Positions 1 to 8,671 of a stretch of DNA of 64,000 nucleotides are shown here, piece by piece. The DNA comes from Oscillibacter sp. (GTDB taxonomy: Bacteria > Bacillota > Clostridia > Oscillospirales > Oscillospiraceae): the NCBI GenBank assembly GCA_014799925.1, contig JAAVHC010000003.1, forward strand, positions 1-64,000, written 5' to 3'. The notes under the pieces were generated by a model. The model had not been told where the DNA came from, searched no databases, and saw only the letters and a list, made by a program, of their open reading frames with translations. Every line of letters starts with the position of its first letter. The first letter of the stretch is position 1. The position numbers were made by a program, and so were the translations under genes.

Positions 1-2
1 AG

Positions 3-86
3 GGAACGCAGGGCAAGGCGGAGGACGCAGACGGGCTGACGCCCGTCAAGGACGACAACGCGGCCATGCGTTTTCTGGACCGCTGA
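3..86 (+). CDS. 3' end of an unknown protein (partial)
   Basis: An open frame enters from the left edge and ends at TGA 84-86, giving 27 residues that finish in AAMRFLDR. The tail is charged and has no recognisable motif, so I cannot name it. Its codon use (GAC, CTG, GCG) matches the GC-rich coding style of the neighbours, which is the main support. The frame is followed by a hairpin repeat and then the glutamine synthetase gene. Confidence 0.45.
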   Translation, partial: GTQGKAEDADGLTPVKDDNAAMRFLDR

Positions 87-109
87 ACTTTTCTCAGTAT
101 TTTTGGGTG

Positions 110-244
110 CTGCTCTAGGTAAGCACCTGGGTAGAATCAAACCAAGTATGTCGGAGTGCAAATAAGCAAACACATTCAGGGATTCTCAAGGGGTCCCGAC
201 CCCTTGAGGGTACTTTGGGTTCTTTTCCTACAAGGGAAAAGAAC
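110..244 (-). repeat. Family A hairpin-ended element, single-end (half) copy
   Basis: This copy holds two hairpins: CTCAAGGGG/CCCCTTGAG at 185-208 and GTTCTTTTCC/GGAAAAGAAC at 219-244. They are preceded by a stretch matching the left half of the full copy at 18481-18905, with shared blocks GTAGAATCAAACC and ACACATTCAGGGATTCTC. It lies within the 5' untranslated region of the glutamine synthetase gene, 31 bases before its start codon. Confidence 0.75.
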
Positions 245-275
245 ACTCCCGTGTCATTAGAAAGGAGCAAACACA

Positions 276-2372
276 ATGGGCAAGGAAAAAGTAACCGAAC
301 TGTTCGGCAGCATGGTCTTCAACGAGAGCGTCATGAAGCAGCGCCTCTCCACCACCTGCTACCAGGCGTGGAAAAAATGCGTGGACGAGGGCACCCCCCT
401 CTCCCTGGAGACCGCCCACGAGATGGCGGCGGAAATGAAGAACTGGGCCATGGACCGGGGGGCCACCCACTTCACCCACTGGTTCCAGCCTATGACCGGC
501 GTCACCGCCGAGAAGCACGACAGCTTCATCACCCCGGAAAACCCCAGCCAGGTGCTCATGGGCTTCTCCGGCAAGGAGCTGGTCCGGGGCGAGCCGGACG
601 CGTCCTCCTTCCCCTCCGGGGGCCTGCGGGCCACCTTTGAGGCCCGGGGCTACACCGCCTGGGACCCCACGTCCTTCGCCTTCATCAAGGACGGGAGCCT
701 CTGCATCCCCACCATCTTCTGCTCCTACAGCGGGCAGGCCCTGGACAAGAAGACCCCCCTGCTCCGCTCCCAGGAGGAGCTGAGCCGCCAGGCGGTCAGA
801 GTGCTGCGCCTTTTCGGCGACACGGACGTGAAGAAGGTCATCAGTCAGGTGGGCCCGGAGCAGGAGTACTTCCTCATCGACAAGGACGTCTATAACCAGC
901 GGGAGGACCTGATCCTCACCGGCCGGACCCTCTTCGGGGCCAAGCCCCCCAAGGGGCAGGAGCTGGAGGACCACTACTTCGGCACCATCAAGCCCCGTGT
1001 GGCCGCCTATATGAGAGAGCTGGACGAGGAGCTGTGGAAGCTGGGCATCCTGGCCAAGACCAAGCACAACGAGGTGGCTCCCGCCCAGCATGAGCTGGCG
1101 CCCATCTACAACGACGCCAACACCGCCTGCGACCACAACCAGCTGACCATGGAGATCATGAAGAAGGTGGCCGGGCGGCACAACATGGTGTGCCTGCTCC
1201 ATGAGAAGCCCTTCGCCGGGGTCAACGGCTCCGGCAAGCACGATAACTACTCCCTCTCCACCGACACCGGCCATAACCTCTTCAAGCCCGGCTCCACCCC
1301 CAGCCAGAACGCCCGGTTCCTCCTGTTCCTGGCGGCCTTCATCAAGGGCGCGGACGAGTACCAGGACCTCCTGCGCTGCTCCGTGGCCAACCCCGGCAAC
1401 GACCACCGGCTGGGCGCCCAGGAGGCGCCCCCCGCCATCCTCTCTGTCTTCCTGGGAGACGAGCTGACCGCCGTTGTGGACTCCATCATCCACGGCACCA
1501 GCTACGTGGAACAGGACTCGAAGAGCCTGGCCATCGGCGTGGACGCCCTGCCCGCCATTCCCCAGGACACCACCGACCGGAACCGTACCTCCCCCCTGGC
1601 CTTCACCGGCAACAAGTTCGAGTTCCGGATGCTGGGCTCCAGCCAGTCCATCTCCGGCCCCAACACCGCTCTGAACACCATTATGGCCGAGGAGCTGGGC
1701 CAGTTCGCCGACATCCTGGAGGGAGCGGAGGACTTCAACGCCGCCCTCCACGAGCTGGTGAAGAAAACCCTCACCGACCACCAGCGGATCATCTTCAACG
1801 GCAACGGCTATGAGGACTCCTGGGTGGAGGAGGCGAAGCGCCGGGGCCTCAGCAACCTGACCTGCACCGCCGACGCGCTGGAGACCTACCTCCAGCCCAA
1901 GCACATCGAGCTGTTCCGCAAGCACGGGGTCTTCACCGCGGAGGAGCTGACCGCCCGGAACGAGATCCATCTGGAGAACTACTGCCAGGTCATCGGCATC
2001 GAGGCCCGGACCATGATCGACATGGTGCGTCGGAGCATCTTCCCCGCCGTCAGCCGGTTCTCCGGGGCTACCGCCTCCGGAGTGGCCGCCAAGAAAGCCG
2101 TGCTGGCGGATCTGGACTGCTCCGATGAGGAGAATCTGCTGCGGAAGCTCAGCGCACTGTCCGCCGAAATGATGCGTCAGACCGCCCTCCTGGAGGACGC
2201 CCTGAGCGCCCCCGCCGGCAAGGACGCCTATGAAGCCGCCCACTATTACCGTTATGTCGTGTTTGAGATCATGGGCAGGCTGCGCTCCGCAGTGGATGAG
2301 CTGGAGACCATTACCGCCCGGGAGGATTGGCCCTACCCCAGCTATACCGATCTGCTGTTCTCGGTCAAATAA
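276..2372 (+). CDS. glnN: Type III glutamine synthetase
   Basis: The product is a 698-residue glutamine synthetase of the GSIII (GlnN) class, which condenses glutamate and ammonia to glutamine with ATP. Its length matches the roughly 700-residue GSIII family rather than the 440-470 residues of GSI. Visible family stretches are GPEQEYFLID (about residue 194), NEVAPAQHE (about 263) and NGSGKHDNYSLST (about 316), which carry metal- and substrate-binding residues of the catalytic barrel. An AAAGGAG ribosome site lies at 262-268, eight bases before the ATG. No glnR, glnB or other nitrogen gene is adjacent. The upstream leader contains a family A repeat, so any hairpin-mediated control of this gene would act there (inference). 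Confidence 0.95.
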   Translation: MGKEKVTELFGSMVFNESVMKQRLSTTCYQAWKKCVDEGTPLSLETAHEMAAEMKNWAMDRGATHFTHWFQPMTGVTAEKHDSFITPENPSQVLMGFSGKELVRGEPDASSFPSGGLRATFEARGYTAWDPTSFAFIKDGSLCIPTIFCSYSGQALDKKTPLLRSQEELSRQAVRVLRLFGDTDVKKVISQVGPEQEYFLIDKDVYNQREDLILTGRTLFGAKPPKGQELEDHYFGTIKPRVAAYMRELDEELWKLGILAKTKHNEVAPAQHELAPIYNDANTACDHNQLTMEIMKKVAGRHNMVCLLHEKPFAGVNGSGKHDNYSLSTDTGHNLFKPGSTPSQNARFLLFLAAFIKGADEYQDLLRCSVANPGNDHRLGAQEAPPAILSVFLGDELTAVVDSIIHGTSYVEQDSKSLAIGVDALPAIPQDTTDRNRTSPLAFTGNKFEFRMLGSSQSISGPNTALNTIMAEELGQFADILEGAEDFNAALHELVKKTLTDHQRIIFNGNGYEDSWVEEAKRRGLSNLTCTADALETYLQPKHIELFRKHGVFTAEELTARNEIHLENYCQVIGIEARTMIDMVRRSIFPAVSRFSGATASGVAAKKAVLADLDCSDEENLLRKLSALSAEMMRQTALLEDALSAPAGKDAYEAAHYYRYVVFEIMGRLRSAVDELETITAREDWPYPSYTDLLFSVK

Positions 2373-2497
2373 GCCGCAGAACGTCGAGGCCTCCGGCTGG
2401 CAGCGCCAGCCGGGGGCCTCTCTATGTGATTACGTTGGCAATTATTTAGAGCAGTTGGATTATTTAATTGCCGAAGGAATAATAGGGGGTAAAGCGG

Positions 2498-3718
2498 TTA
2501 AAAGGTGTAGTTCGCGGCGCTGATCTCAACGACGTTCTCGTCCTTTCCCGGGACATCGATCTCCCCGGCCTCTTCGTCCGCTTCGATCAAAGCGGAAACA
2601 GTCGTGTTATCGGAAGCCACTGTCTGGACGATGCTCTGCTGCTCCCTGCTGGCGCAGAACACGACCGCGCAGGACAGAAGGCTCACCAGATTCCCACGCA
2701 GCAGCTCCGGCGTCACATCCTCCTTGATATAGACGGTAGCGCAGTTCGCCACGGTCAGACCGTCTTCCGCGTCCGCCAGCATTTCAGCCGTGAGGTTCAC
2801 AACGGGCCGCCCGTTCAGCAGAACGCCGCCCACTACAAACAGATGGCCATAGGACGCGTCCAGAGACAGCACCCGGTCCCGCAGACTCCTGCACACCAGC
2901 AGATCGCCGTCGATCTTCAGGTAGGATACCTGGTCCAGCAGCGCGGCGCTGTCCGGACCGACGATCAGGTCGCCGCCGATGTAGAGCTTTCCGCCGCAGC
3001 GCTTGAGAAGGGCCTCGTTCAGCTGGGCGTCGTCGTCCACATAGGCGCAGCCGTCGGGCAGAACCACGATGTCCGCCTTGTCGTCAAAAAGAGGTACGGC
3101 GGCCTCCGCATTGGACTCAGAGACGATCAGGGTCCTGGTAGCGAAGCGGACGTTCTTCTCCGCCAGCCTGGCGAAGTCAATGTCCGGGGCCAGGGCGATC
3201 ACCCGCTTGGCGGCGTAATAGAGCGCGTCCTGCCTGGCCCGGAGGTGGAAAAAGCGGTCCAGAACGGTGGACCTTTTCAGGATGGCCGCGCCGTCAGGAT
3301 AGGGCTGGATGGGCCCGTTGATGTGGAAGCCGACGAGAAGTCCGGTCATGCTCGCCGGGCAGGTGACGGGACCGTTGATGGTCGCGGAGACATAGCTTTT
3401 CAGCTGCTCCTCACAGCCGGGCTCCAGGGTCAGAGGGCCGTTGATGACCACGACGGTCTTTTCCTGGGGCACAGACTGGCCGGGGCTCAGCGTCACGGGG
3501 CCGTTGAACGTGGAGAAGCGGACGTCGCCCTCCACGCTGAAGGTGGCGGCGGCGCTGATCTCCGCCTGATATTTGCTCAGCAGGGCCTGGGCCGCCTGGT
3601 TGGTAATGATGGTGGCGGCGCTGATCTCCACCTTTTCGTACCGGGAAAGGGTTTCTTCCGACAGATTGCGGATGTCGCAGGTGGCGCAGCTGACTCTCAG
3701 GGTTTTCTTGTTCTCCAT
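2498..3718 (-). CDS. Unknown 406-residue protein with repeated INGP and EISAA motifs
   Basis: I do not recognise the family. The 406-residue protein has no signal peptide or membrane segment. The first 140 residues carry a periodic pattern: FNGPVTL, INGPLTL, INGPVTC and INGPI, spaced about 25-30 residues apart. EISAA also occurs three times (near residues 32 and 55, and at the extreme C-terminus). Regular hydrophobic-x-G repeats suggest a beta-solenoid similar in principle to polymer-forming cytoskeletal proteins; this is inference. An AAGGAGG site lies upstream of the ATG. The gene is the third on the same strand after an ECF-type sigma factor and a 57-residue protein, 89 bases from the latter, so co-regulation by that sigma factor is plausible. 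Confidence 0.8.
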   Translation of the reverse strand: MENKKTLRVSCATCDIRNLSEETLSRYEKVEISAATIITNQAAQALLSKYQAEISAAATFSVEGDVRFSTFNGPVTLSPGQSVPQEKTVVVINGPLTLEPGCEEQLKSYVSATINGPVTCPASMTGLLVGFHINGPIQPYPDGAAILKRSTVLDRFFHLRARQDALYYAAKRVIALAPDIDFARLAEKNVRFATRTLIVSESNAEAAVPLFDDKADIVVLPDGCAYVDDDAQLNEALLKRCGGKLYIGGDLIVGPDSAALLDQVSYLKIDGDLLVCRSLRDRVLSLDASYGHLFVVGGVLLNGRPVVNLTAEMLADAEDGLTVANCATVYIKEDVTPELLRGNLVSLLSCAVVFCASREQQSIVQTVASDNTTVSALIEADEEAGEIDVPGKDENVVEISAANYTF

Positions 3719-3807
3719 GGTAAAATGCCTCCTTAAAATATCATAAATGATTCTTCAAAAAATAAATTTTCGTTACCGGGCCCACAGACTCGGATGTTCT
3801 GCGCGGT

Positions 3808-3981
3808 TTAGTCCCGAATTTGGCCGTCCGCCCAGAACCGGTACATTCTGCAATAGGACTCCAGCAGGGCCCGGCCCTCCTTGTCGGCGGCCATGTGGAC
3901 GAGGTCGCTTTCCCTCAGGACGCGGCGGGTATCCTTTGACACGGGGTTGTACCACAGCGGGGCCTTCTTTGTATGCTTCAT
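3808..3981 (-). CDS. Small 57-residue protein downstream of ECF sigma factor
   Basis: This short frame starts at ATG 3981 and ends at TAA 3808-3810. It begins MKHTKKAPLWYNP and ends RMYRFWADGQIRD. An excellent ribosome site (AAGGAGG) overlaps the TAA stop of the sigma gene, with 13 bases between the two frames, which strongly suggests coupled translation. The protein is basic at the N-terminus, soluble, without a membrane segment or zinc motif, and does not look like a classical anti-sigma factor. It could be a small sigma-associated regulator, but no function can be assigned from sequence. Confidence 0.75.
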   Translation of the reverse strand: MKHTKKAPLWYNPVSKDTRRVLRESDLVHMAADKEGRALLESYCRMYRFWADGQIRD

Positions 3982-3994
3982 GATTGATTCCTCC

Positions 3995-4459
3995 TTATTC
4001 TTCTATCCACTGCCTGAGCCGCCGCCTGGCGGAGGCCAGCCGGGACCGCACGGTGGCGGCCGGCAGGTCAAAAAGCTCTCCCAGCTCCCTGGAGCGGTAG
4101 CCCTCGAAGTACCGCATGGTAAAGAGGGCCCGCTCTCCCTCCGGCAGCCGGGCGATCAGCTGGGCCACGGCGGCCTGGCTCAGGTCCTCCTCGAAGGAGG
4201 TCAGCTCCAGCTGTCCCTCCTCCGCGGGTGTCTCGCGGACCCGCTTCCGGACCTGGTCAATATAGAGGTTCCGGGCGGTCCTGTAAAGCCACGCGCGGCA
4301 CTGGCCTTTGGAGAGATCCTCCACGTCCTCCCAGTGGGTGAATGCGCGCAGATACGTCTCCTGGACCAGGTCCTCGGCGGCGGCGCCGCTTTTCGTCATG
4401 GCCTTGCAGTAGGCCAGCAGCTCCTTATAAAATCTGGTATACAGGTCCTGGACTTCCAT
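3995..4459 (-). CDS. ECF-type RNA polymerase sigma factor
   Basis: The product is a 154-residue sigma-70 family protein of extracytoplasmic-function size. Region 2 is visible as AAEDLVQETYLRAFTHW followed by WLYRTARNLYIDQVRKR. Region 4 is visible as LPEGERALFTMRYFEGYRSREL with the helix-turn-helix LPAATVRSRLASARRRLR. The frame is open upstream, but ATG 4459 is chosen because GAGAGGAG precedes it and family similarity starts there. It heads an operon with the 57-residue protein and the INGP-repeat protein. No anti-sigma factor is adjacent. A candidate autoregulatory promoter lies at 4492-4518. Confidence 0.92.
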   Translation of the reverse strand: MEVQDLYTRFYKELLAYCKAMTKSGAAAEDLVQETYLRAFTHWEDVEDLSKGQCRAWLYRTARNLYIDQVRKRVRETPAEEGQLELTSFEEDLSQAAVAQLIARLPEGERALFTMRYFEGYRSRELGELFDLPAATVRSRLASARRRLRQWIEE

Positions 4460-4491
4460 GGGCTTGGCTCCTCTCTCGCGGCGTTCAACTA

Positions 4492-4518
4492 TATAACGGA
4501 TGAGAAACGGAAAGTGTT
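4492..4518 (-). promoter_or_regulatory. Candidate ECF-type promoter upstream of the sigma gene
   Basis: On the minus strand AACAC (4514-4518) is followed after 15 bases by CGTTATA (4492-4498). This fits the general AAC-N15-17-CGT plan of ECF promoters and suggests autoregulation. It is weak evidence from one site. Confidence 0.35.
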
Positions 4519-4535
4519 GAGGAAAAAGAAAAAAA

Positions 4536-4598
4536 TTTTGCCGCCCGGGATTTTGCACAATCACATCAAGTGGCTGTGCAAAATCCCGGGCGGCAAAA
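4536..4598. repeat. Large perfect hairpin between VanW and sigma genes (family B-like)
   Basis: Perfect 24-base arms (4536-4559 and 4575-4598, ending GATTTTGCACA/TGTGCAAAATC) enclose a 15-base loop, ATCACATCAAGTGGC. It lies just after the VanW stop codon. On the minus strand the right arm ends in TTTT and further T residues, so it can act as the VanW terminator. The loop resembles the CACATCGAGTG core of the hairpins at 48184-48219, linking it to the second repeat family. Confidence 0.8.
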
Positions 4599-4601
4599 AT
4601 C

Positions 4602-6311
4602 TTATCCGAATATCGACAGTCCCGGCGACCCGTCGTCGGGCAGCGGAGGCTCATCCGGGAGGGGCGGCTCGTCAGAGGATCCGTCGGTTTCTCCGCCGAA
4701 GTCCGGCATGACGACGCCCACGGCCGGCTTCCCGCGTGTGCCCACCAGGATGATCTCGTTCCGGCTCTTATAGTTGCTCCTGGCCTCCTGGGTGTGGGAA
4801 ATCAGCTTGCCGTCCCCGTTGTAGACATTCCGGTAGGACACCACGTTGTGGCCGGTGTAGGGGCTCTGCTTCTGCTGCTGGGTGCCCCAATCCAGCTCGT
4901 CCGTCTCCTCGTACTCCACCTCGTAGTCCGTGTTGCCCAGGACCTCATAGGTCATCTTGACATAGGTGTCGTCCGTCTTGGTCCCCACGATGTCTACCCT
5001 GATGTTGTTCTTCGCGTCATAGGTGATATCCAGCCGGATGGGATAGCCGGTATCGTTCCGGAAGCGGAATTCCGGGCCGCCCCAGCTGACGGTGGCGTCC
5101 ATGCCCCAGGTGATGTAGCTGGGGGCGTAGCGGTGGGCGTAGCGCTCCACAATCTCCAGATTGGCCAGAAGGGTGGCGTAATAAATGGTGCTGGAAACCT
5201 GGCAGATGCCGCCGCCGATGGTGTCCACCGTCTCGCCGTTGACATAGGCCGGCGCCGCGCCAAAGCCCCGGGCAGTGGTGCGCCTGCCCACCACCTCGTT
5301 GTAATCAAAGACGTCCCCGTCGTTGAGGACGAGGCCGTTGCAGGACTCGCCCGCCAGTTTCACGTTGTTCCGGCGGACGCTGGTGCCGCCCACGTGGGTG
5401 GAGGCGGTGGCCAGCACGTCCCGGAACAGCACCGCTTCCAGCTCCGCGGCGGTCATGGCGGGATAGGTGACGTCGGCGGGCAGTCGGATGGTCTCGCCGG
5501 GGGCGGCCGCATCCAGAGCGAACCGGGCCGCCTGGGGGTCCAGATCGACGCCGATCCGGCCTTCCACCACCGTGCCGGTGTCAATGTCGTACCGGGCGGG
5601 GCTGGGTTCGGCGTTCAGCTCCCGGGCAATGGACTCCAGGTCAAGGTCCTTGCCCTCGGACGTCTGGAAGGGGACCTCCACGGTTCCCGCGGCGCCATCC
5701 AGATCCGTCAGGGCCCGGATCAGCTTCGGCTGATCCAGAACGCGGCCCTCGGCGGGCTTGGTGGCGTAGATGCCGTCCTCGGTCAGCCTATAGCTGCCGT
5801 CCACCTGCTCCTGATCGAAAAGAGCCGCCATCTCCGCCGCCGTGGCGCGGAGCGCGTCGTCGTCATAATAAATCGGCAGATCCATGGAGATATCCGCTCC
5901 CACCATGCCGCAGAGCATGGTCCAGCCGTTTTTCAGCCATCCTGCCGTACCCTCCTCACGGCCTACGCTCCAGGCCGCGCCGGCAACGGCGCTTCCGTCA
6001 ATGTACGCGCCCAGCTCCTGCTGGGTGCGCCGGCCCAGCACCTCGCCGCCGGCGGTGACAGTGACCTCTCCCGCCATCAGGTTCTCCGTCGTCAGAAGCC
6101 GGTCCAGCTCCTCCCGGGAGAGGCCGGACAGATCCCGATCCCCCAGAGTGACGCCGGGAAATACTTTATCATAGCTGCCCGCATACGCGCAGAAGCCCGC
6201 AGCGCCGCCGATCACCAGCGCGGCAATCAGTCCCAGAACGATCCATCCCGCCCTGGAGCCCCTTTCCCTGGTCTGGACCATCTCCTCCCGGGCGATCCGT
6301 TTTCCGGCCAT
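4602..6311 (-). CDS. VanW family protein with N-terminal membrane anchor
   Basis: This is a 569-residue membrane-anchored, outward-facing protein. A single transmembrane helix lies at about residues 22-45 (WIVLGLIAALVIGGAAGF). Two repeats resembling peptidoglycan-binding domain 4 follow (about 60-290). A VanW domain then carries RNNVKLAGESCNG, GDVFDYNEVVG and IGGGICQVSSTIYYA (about 300-440). The C-terminus is a proline-rich tail with a duplicated DEPPLP unit. VanW proteins are associated with the envelope and with vancomycin clusters, but this one stands alone, with no van genes nearby, and probably has a general wall-related role. Start chosen at ATG with GGAGGAGG upstream. Confidence 0.93.
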   Translation of the reverse strand: MAGKRIAREEMVQTRERGSRAGWIVLGLIAALVIGGAAGFCAYAGSYDKVFPGVTLGDRDLSGLSREELDRLLTTENLMAGEVTVTAGGEVLGRRTQQELGAYIDGSAVAGAAWSVGREEGTAGWLKNGWTMLCGMVGADISMDLPIYYDDDALRATAAEMAALFDQEQVDGSYRLTEDGIYATKPAEGRVLDQPKLIRALTDLDGAAGTVEVPFQTSEGKDLDLESIARELNAEPSPARYDIDTGTVVEGRIGVDLDPQAARFALDAAAPGETIRLPADVTYPAMTAAELEAVLFRDVLATASTHVGGTSVRRNNVKLAGESCNGLVLNDGDVFDYNEVVGRRTTARGFGAAPAYVNGETVDTIGGGICQVSSTIYYATLLANLEIVERYAHRYAPSYITWGMDATVSWGGPEFRFRNDTGYPIRLDITYDAKNNIRVDIVGTKTDDTYVKMTYEVLGNTDYEVEYEETDELDWGTQQQKQSPYTGHNVVSYRNVYNGDGKLISHTQEARSNYKSRNEIILVGTRGKPAVGVVMPDFGGETDGSSDEPPLPDEPPLPDDGSPGLSIFG

Positions 6312-6493
6312 GGCAACCTCCTCCTTCCCCCAAAATATAGGGGAAGACTCTGCACAAAATCACATTTTCTAGTATAACACAACCCGAAGAAAAAAGATAT
6401 ACAATTTTGTAATAAGAGGAAGGAATTTTTTTGGCTTTTTGCCGTACAATGCTTTTTCAGAGAAGCGCTGATGAACGGGCGGTCAAGTGCCGT

Positions 6494-7705
6494 TCAATTC
6501 TGTACGGCCGCGCGGAAGCAATCCGCCGCGCGTCTCAGCGGCTCGTCCCGCCGCTGGGCGGCGGCGGCCAGGTCCGCATACTCCGGCTTGCTTTTGGTCA
6601 GACCGTACCCGGTCCCGGTTTTGCGATGCATGGGGCCCCAGGGGGTCTCCACCATCTCCGCCGACACCGCCATGGCGTACCGGGAACAGTCCGTCCGCCG
6701 CACGCCGAAGGTGCTGGTGTGCCGCAATATCTCCGCCGCCAGCCGGTCCGCGTCCCCGGGACGGCACAGGCAGGTCAGCGCCACGCCGGGACGGTTCTTC
6801 TTCATGGTCACCGGGGCGTAGGACACGTCCAGCGCCCCCGCCTCCAGCAGACGCTCCATGGCGAAGCCCAGAGCCTCGCCGGTCATGTCGTCGATGTTGG
6901 CCTTCAGCTCCGTTACCGCGTCGTTGGGGCCCTCCGCCGCGGCTGCCGTGTCCACCAGGAACGCCCGGACGCAGTTGGCCCTCGGAAAGTCTCTGGTCCC
7001 GCAGCCGTAGCCGCAGCCCAGAATCACGCCGTCGGGCATGGGGCCGAAGTCTCCGGCAAAGGTCCGCAGCAGGGCCGCGCCGGTGGGCGTACACAGCTCG
7101 GCGGCGACGTCCCCCACGGCAACGGGCACGCCGGTAAGCAGCCGGGCCGTGGCCGGCGCGGGCACCGGCAGAAGGCCGTGGGCGGTATGCACCGTGCCGC
7201 TGCCCACGGCGACGGGGGAAGCGCACACCGCGTCCGCCCCCAGCAGGCGCATCAGATAACATACGCCGGTCACATCCGCCACCGCGTCCAGAGCGCCCAC
7301 CTCGTGGAAGTGGACCTCCCCCACGTCCACGCCGTGGGCCGCCGACTCCGCCCGGGCAATCAGGGCGTAGACCCTTTTCGCGTCCTCCCGCACTTCCCGC
7401 GGCAGGGAAAAGCCGTCGATCATGGACGCAATGTCCGCCAGGGAGCGGTGCTCGTGGTGATGATGGTGGTCATGGTCATGGTGGCGATGCTCGCGGCCGT
7501 CCTCCTCCTGGCCGTGGATCACCACACGCATATGGGTCCCGGCGACGCCCTGGCGGGTGACCCGCTCCGCTTCCACCGTCACGCCGGGGAGCAGGGCGTT
7601 CATATCCCGCAGAAACTTCTCCTTCTCCGGGCACAGCTCGTACAGCGCGCCCATGAGCATGTCCCCCGCCGCGCCCATGGCGCACTCAAAATACAAAGTT
7701 CTCAT
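6494..7705 (-). CDS. larC: LarC, nickel-pincer nucleotide cofactor synthesis protein
   Basis: The product is a 403-residue LarC, the cyclometallase that inserts nickel into the pincer nucleotide used by lactate racemase and related enzymes. It begins with the family-typical MRTLYFECAMGAAGDM and has a histidine-rich metal-binding stretch at about residues 72-91. It continues through FHEVGALDAVADVTG and ELKANIDDMTGEALGFAM. In some lactobacilli LarC is made by frameshifting between two frames; here it is one uninterrupted frame. Its ATG overlaps the larB stop codon (ATGA), so the two are translationally coupled. No larE or larA is visible in this window. Confidence 0.95.
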   Translation of the reverse strand: MRTLYFECAMGAAGDMLMGALYELCPEKEKFLRDMNALLPGVTVEAERVTRQGVAGTHMRVVIHGQEEDGREHRHHDHDHHHHHEHRSLADIASMIDGFSLPREVREDAKRVYALIARAESAAHGVDVGEVHFHEVGALDAVADVTGVCYLMRLLGADAVCASPVAVGSGTVHTAHGLLPVPAPATARLLTGVPVAVGDVAAELCTPTGAALLRTFAGDFGPMPDGVILGCGYGCGTRDFPRANCVRAFLVDTAAAAEGPNDAVTELKANIDDMTGEALGFAMERLLEAGALDVSYAPVTMKKNRPGVALTCLCRPGDADRLAAEILRHTSTFGVRRTDCSRYAMAVSAEMVETPWGPMHRKTGTGYGLTKSKPEYADLAAAAQRRDEPLRRAADCFRAAVQN

Positions 7706-8460
7706 TCGCGAATCCCCCGCATCTGATTGATTCTATGGGCCAAAAAGCCCGCCCCGAAACCGTTGTCGATATTCACCACGCTGACCCCGCTGGCGCAGGA
7801 GTTCAGCATGGCCAGCAGCGCCGCCAGCCCGCCTAGGTTGGCCCCGTAGCCCACGCTGGTGGGCACGGCGATGACCGGGCAGCTCACCAGTCCGCCCACC
7901 ACGCTGGGCAGCGCCCCCTCCATCCCCGCCACGGCGATGATGCATCGGGCCTTCTCCAGAGTCTCCAGGGAACCCAGCAGGCGGTGGAGCCCCGCCACCC
8001 CGGCGTCGTAGACCCGGTGGACCCGGCTGCCCAGGGCCTCGGCGGTGAGGGCGGCCTCCTCGCAGACCGCCAGATCGCTGGTCCCGGCGGAAACCACGGC
8101 GATATCCCCCGTCAGGGGGTGCTCCGCCGGATTCGCCACCGCCAGACAGGCGGCGGGAGTATAGTCATAGGGGATCCTGCCCCGCAAAAGAGCCTCCTTT
8201 TCCCCGGAGAGCCGGGTGATGAGAATGTTTTTCGCCCCCCGGTCCATCATGGACCTCACGATGCCCTCGATCTGCTCCGGGCTCTTGCCCGCGCCGAAGA
8301 TGACTTCCGCCGCGCCCTGGCGCCGGGCCCGGTGGTGGTCCACCTTGGCGTAGCCCAGGTCCTCGTAGCCGGAGCGGTCCAGCAGACGGACGGCTTCCTC
8401 CGGGGAGGCGGCTCCGGTCTTTACTTTTTCCAGTAATTCCAACAGTTCTTTTTCGTTCAT
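7702..8460 (-). CDS. larB: LarB, pyridinium-3,5-biscarboxylic acid mononucleotide synthase
   Basis: This 252-residue LarB belongs to the PurE-like carboxylase family that carboxylates nicotinic acid adenine dinucleotide in the first step of nickel-pincer cofactor assembly. The C-terminal half shows the family's conserved run VVSAGTSDLAVCEEA, then VYDAGVAGLHRL, AVAGMEGALPSVVGGL and PTSVGYGANLGG. The N-terminal 100 residues include LDRSGYEDLGYAKVDHHR. Its promoter is the perfect consensus at 8672-8700, which leaves a leader of about 205 bases containing a hairpin. Confidence 0.95.
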   Translation of the reverse strand: MNEKELLELLEKVKTGAASPEEAVRLLDRSGYEDLGYAKVDHHRARRQGAAEVIFGAGKSPEQIEGIVRSMMDRGAKNILITRLSGEKEALLRGRIPYDYTPAACLAVANPAEHPLTGDIAVVSAGTSDLAVCEEAALTAEALGSRVHRVYDAGVAGLHRLLGSLETLEKARCIIAVAGMEGALPSVVGGLVSCPVIAVPTSVGYGANLGGLAALLAMLNSCASGVSVVNIDNGFGAGFLAHRINQMRGIRE

Positions 8461-8499
8461 TGGTTTTCTCCGTTTTTTGAATGGAACACGCAGTAATAT

Positions 8500-8528
8500 T
8501 TGACAGATTCCGCTTATGCCGGTATAAT
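8500..8528 (+). promoter_or_regulatory. Perfect consensus promoter, rightward, inside the larB leader
   Basis: TTGACA (8500-8505), a 17-base spacer and TATAAT (8523-8528) match the sigma-A consensus at all twelve positions. It points right, against larBC, into the hairpin at 8580-8615. No protein frame with a ribosome site follows, so the product would be a short RNA. Confidence 0.75.
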
Positions 8529-8579
8529 CAAAACGTCCATCGCGCGTTCTGCGGGTACCGTATGTTCTGACCGCAAAAG

Positions 8580-8615
8580 CATGCTGACTGCCCGGTAGCG
8601 CGAGCAGTCAGCATG
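8580..8615. terminator. Bidirectional hairpin between two convergent promoters
   Basis: Arms CATGCTGACTGC (8580-8591) and GCAGTCAGCATG (8604-8615) are perfect. On the plus strand GGTTTTCC follows; on the minus strand CTTTTGCGG follows. It could stop transcripts arriving from both flanking promoters, though the U tracts are short. Confidence 0.6.
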
Positions 8616-8671
8616 GGTTTTCCGTGTTGACTTGTAAGAGCGGACCGCTGTAACGGCGCCCTTCTGTGTTT

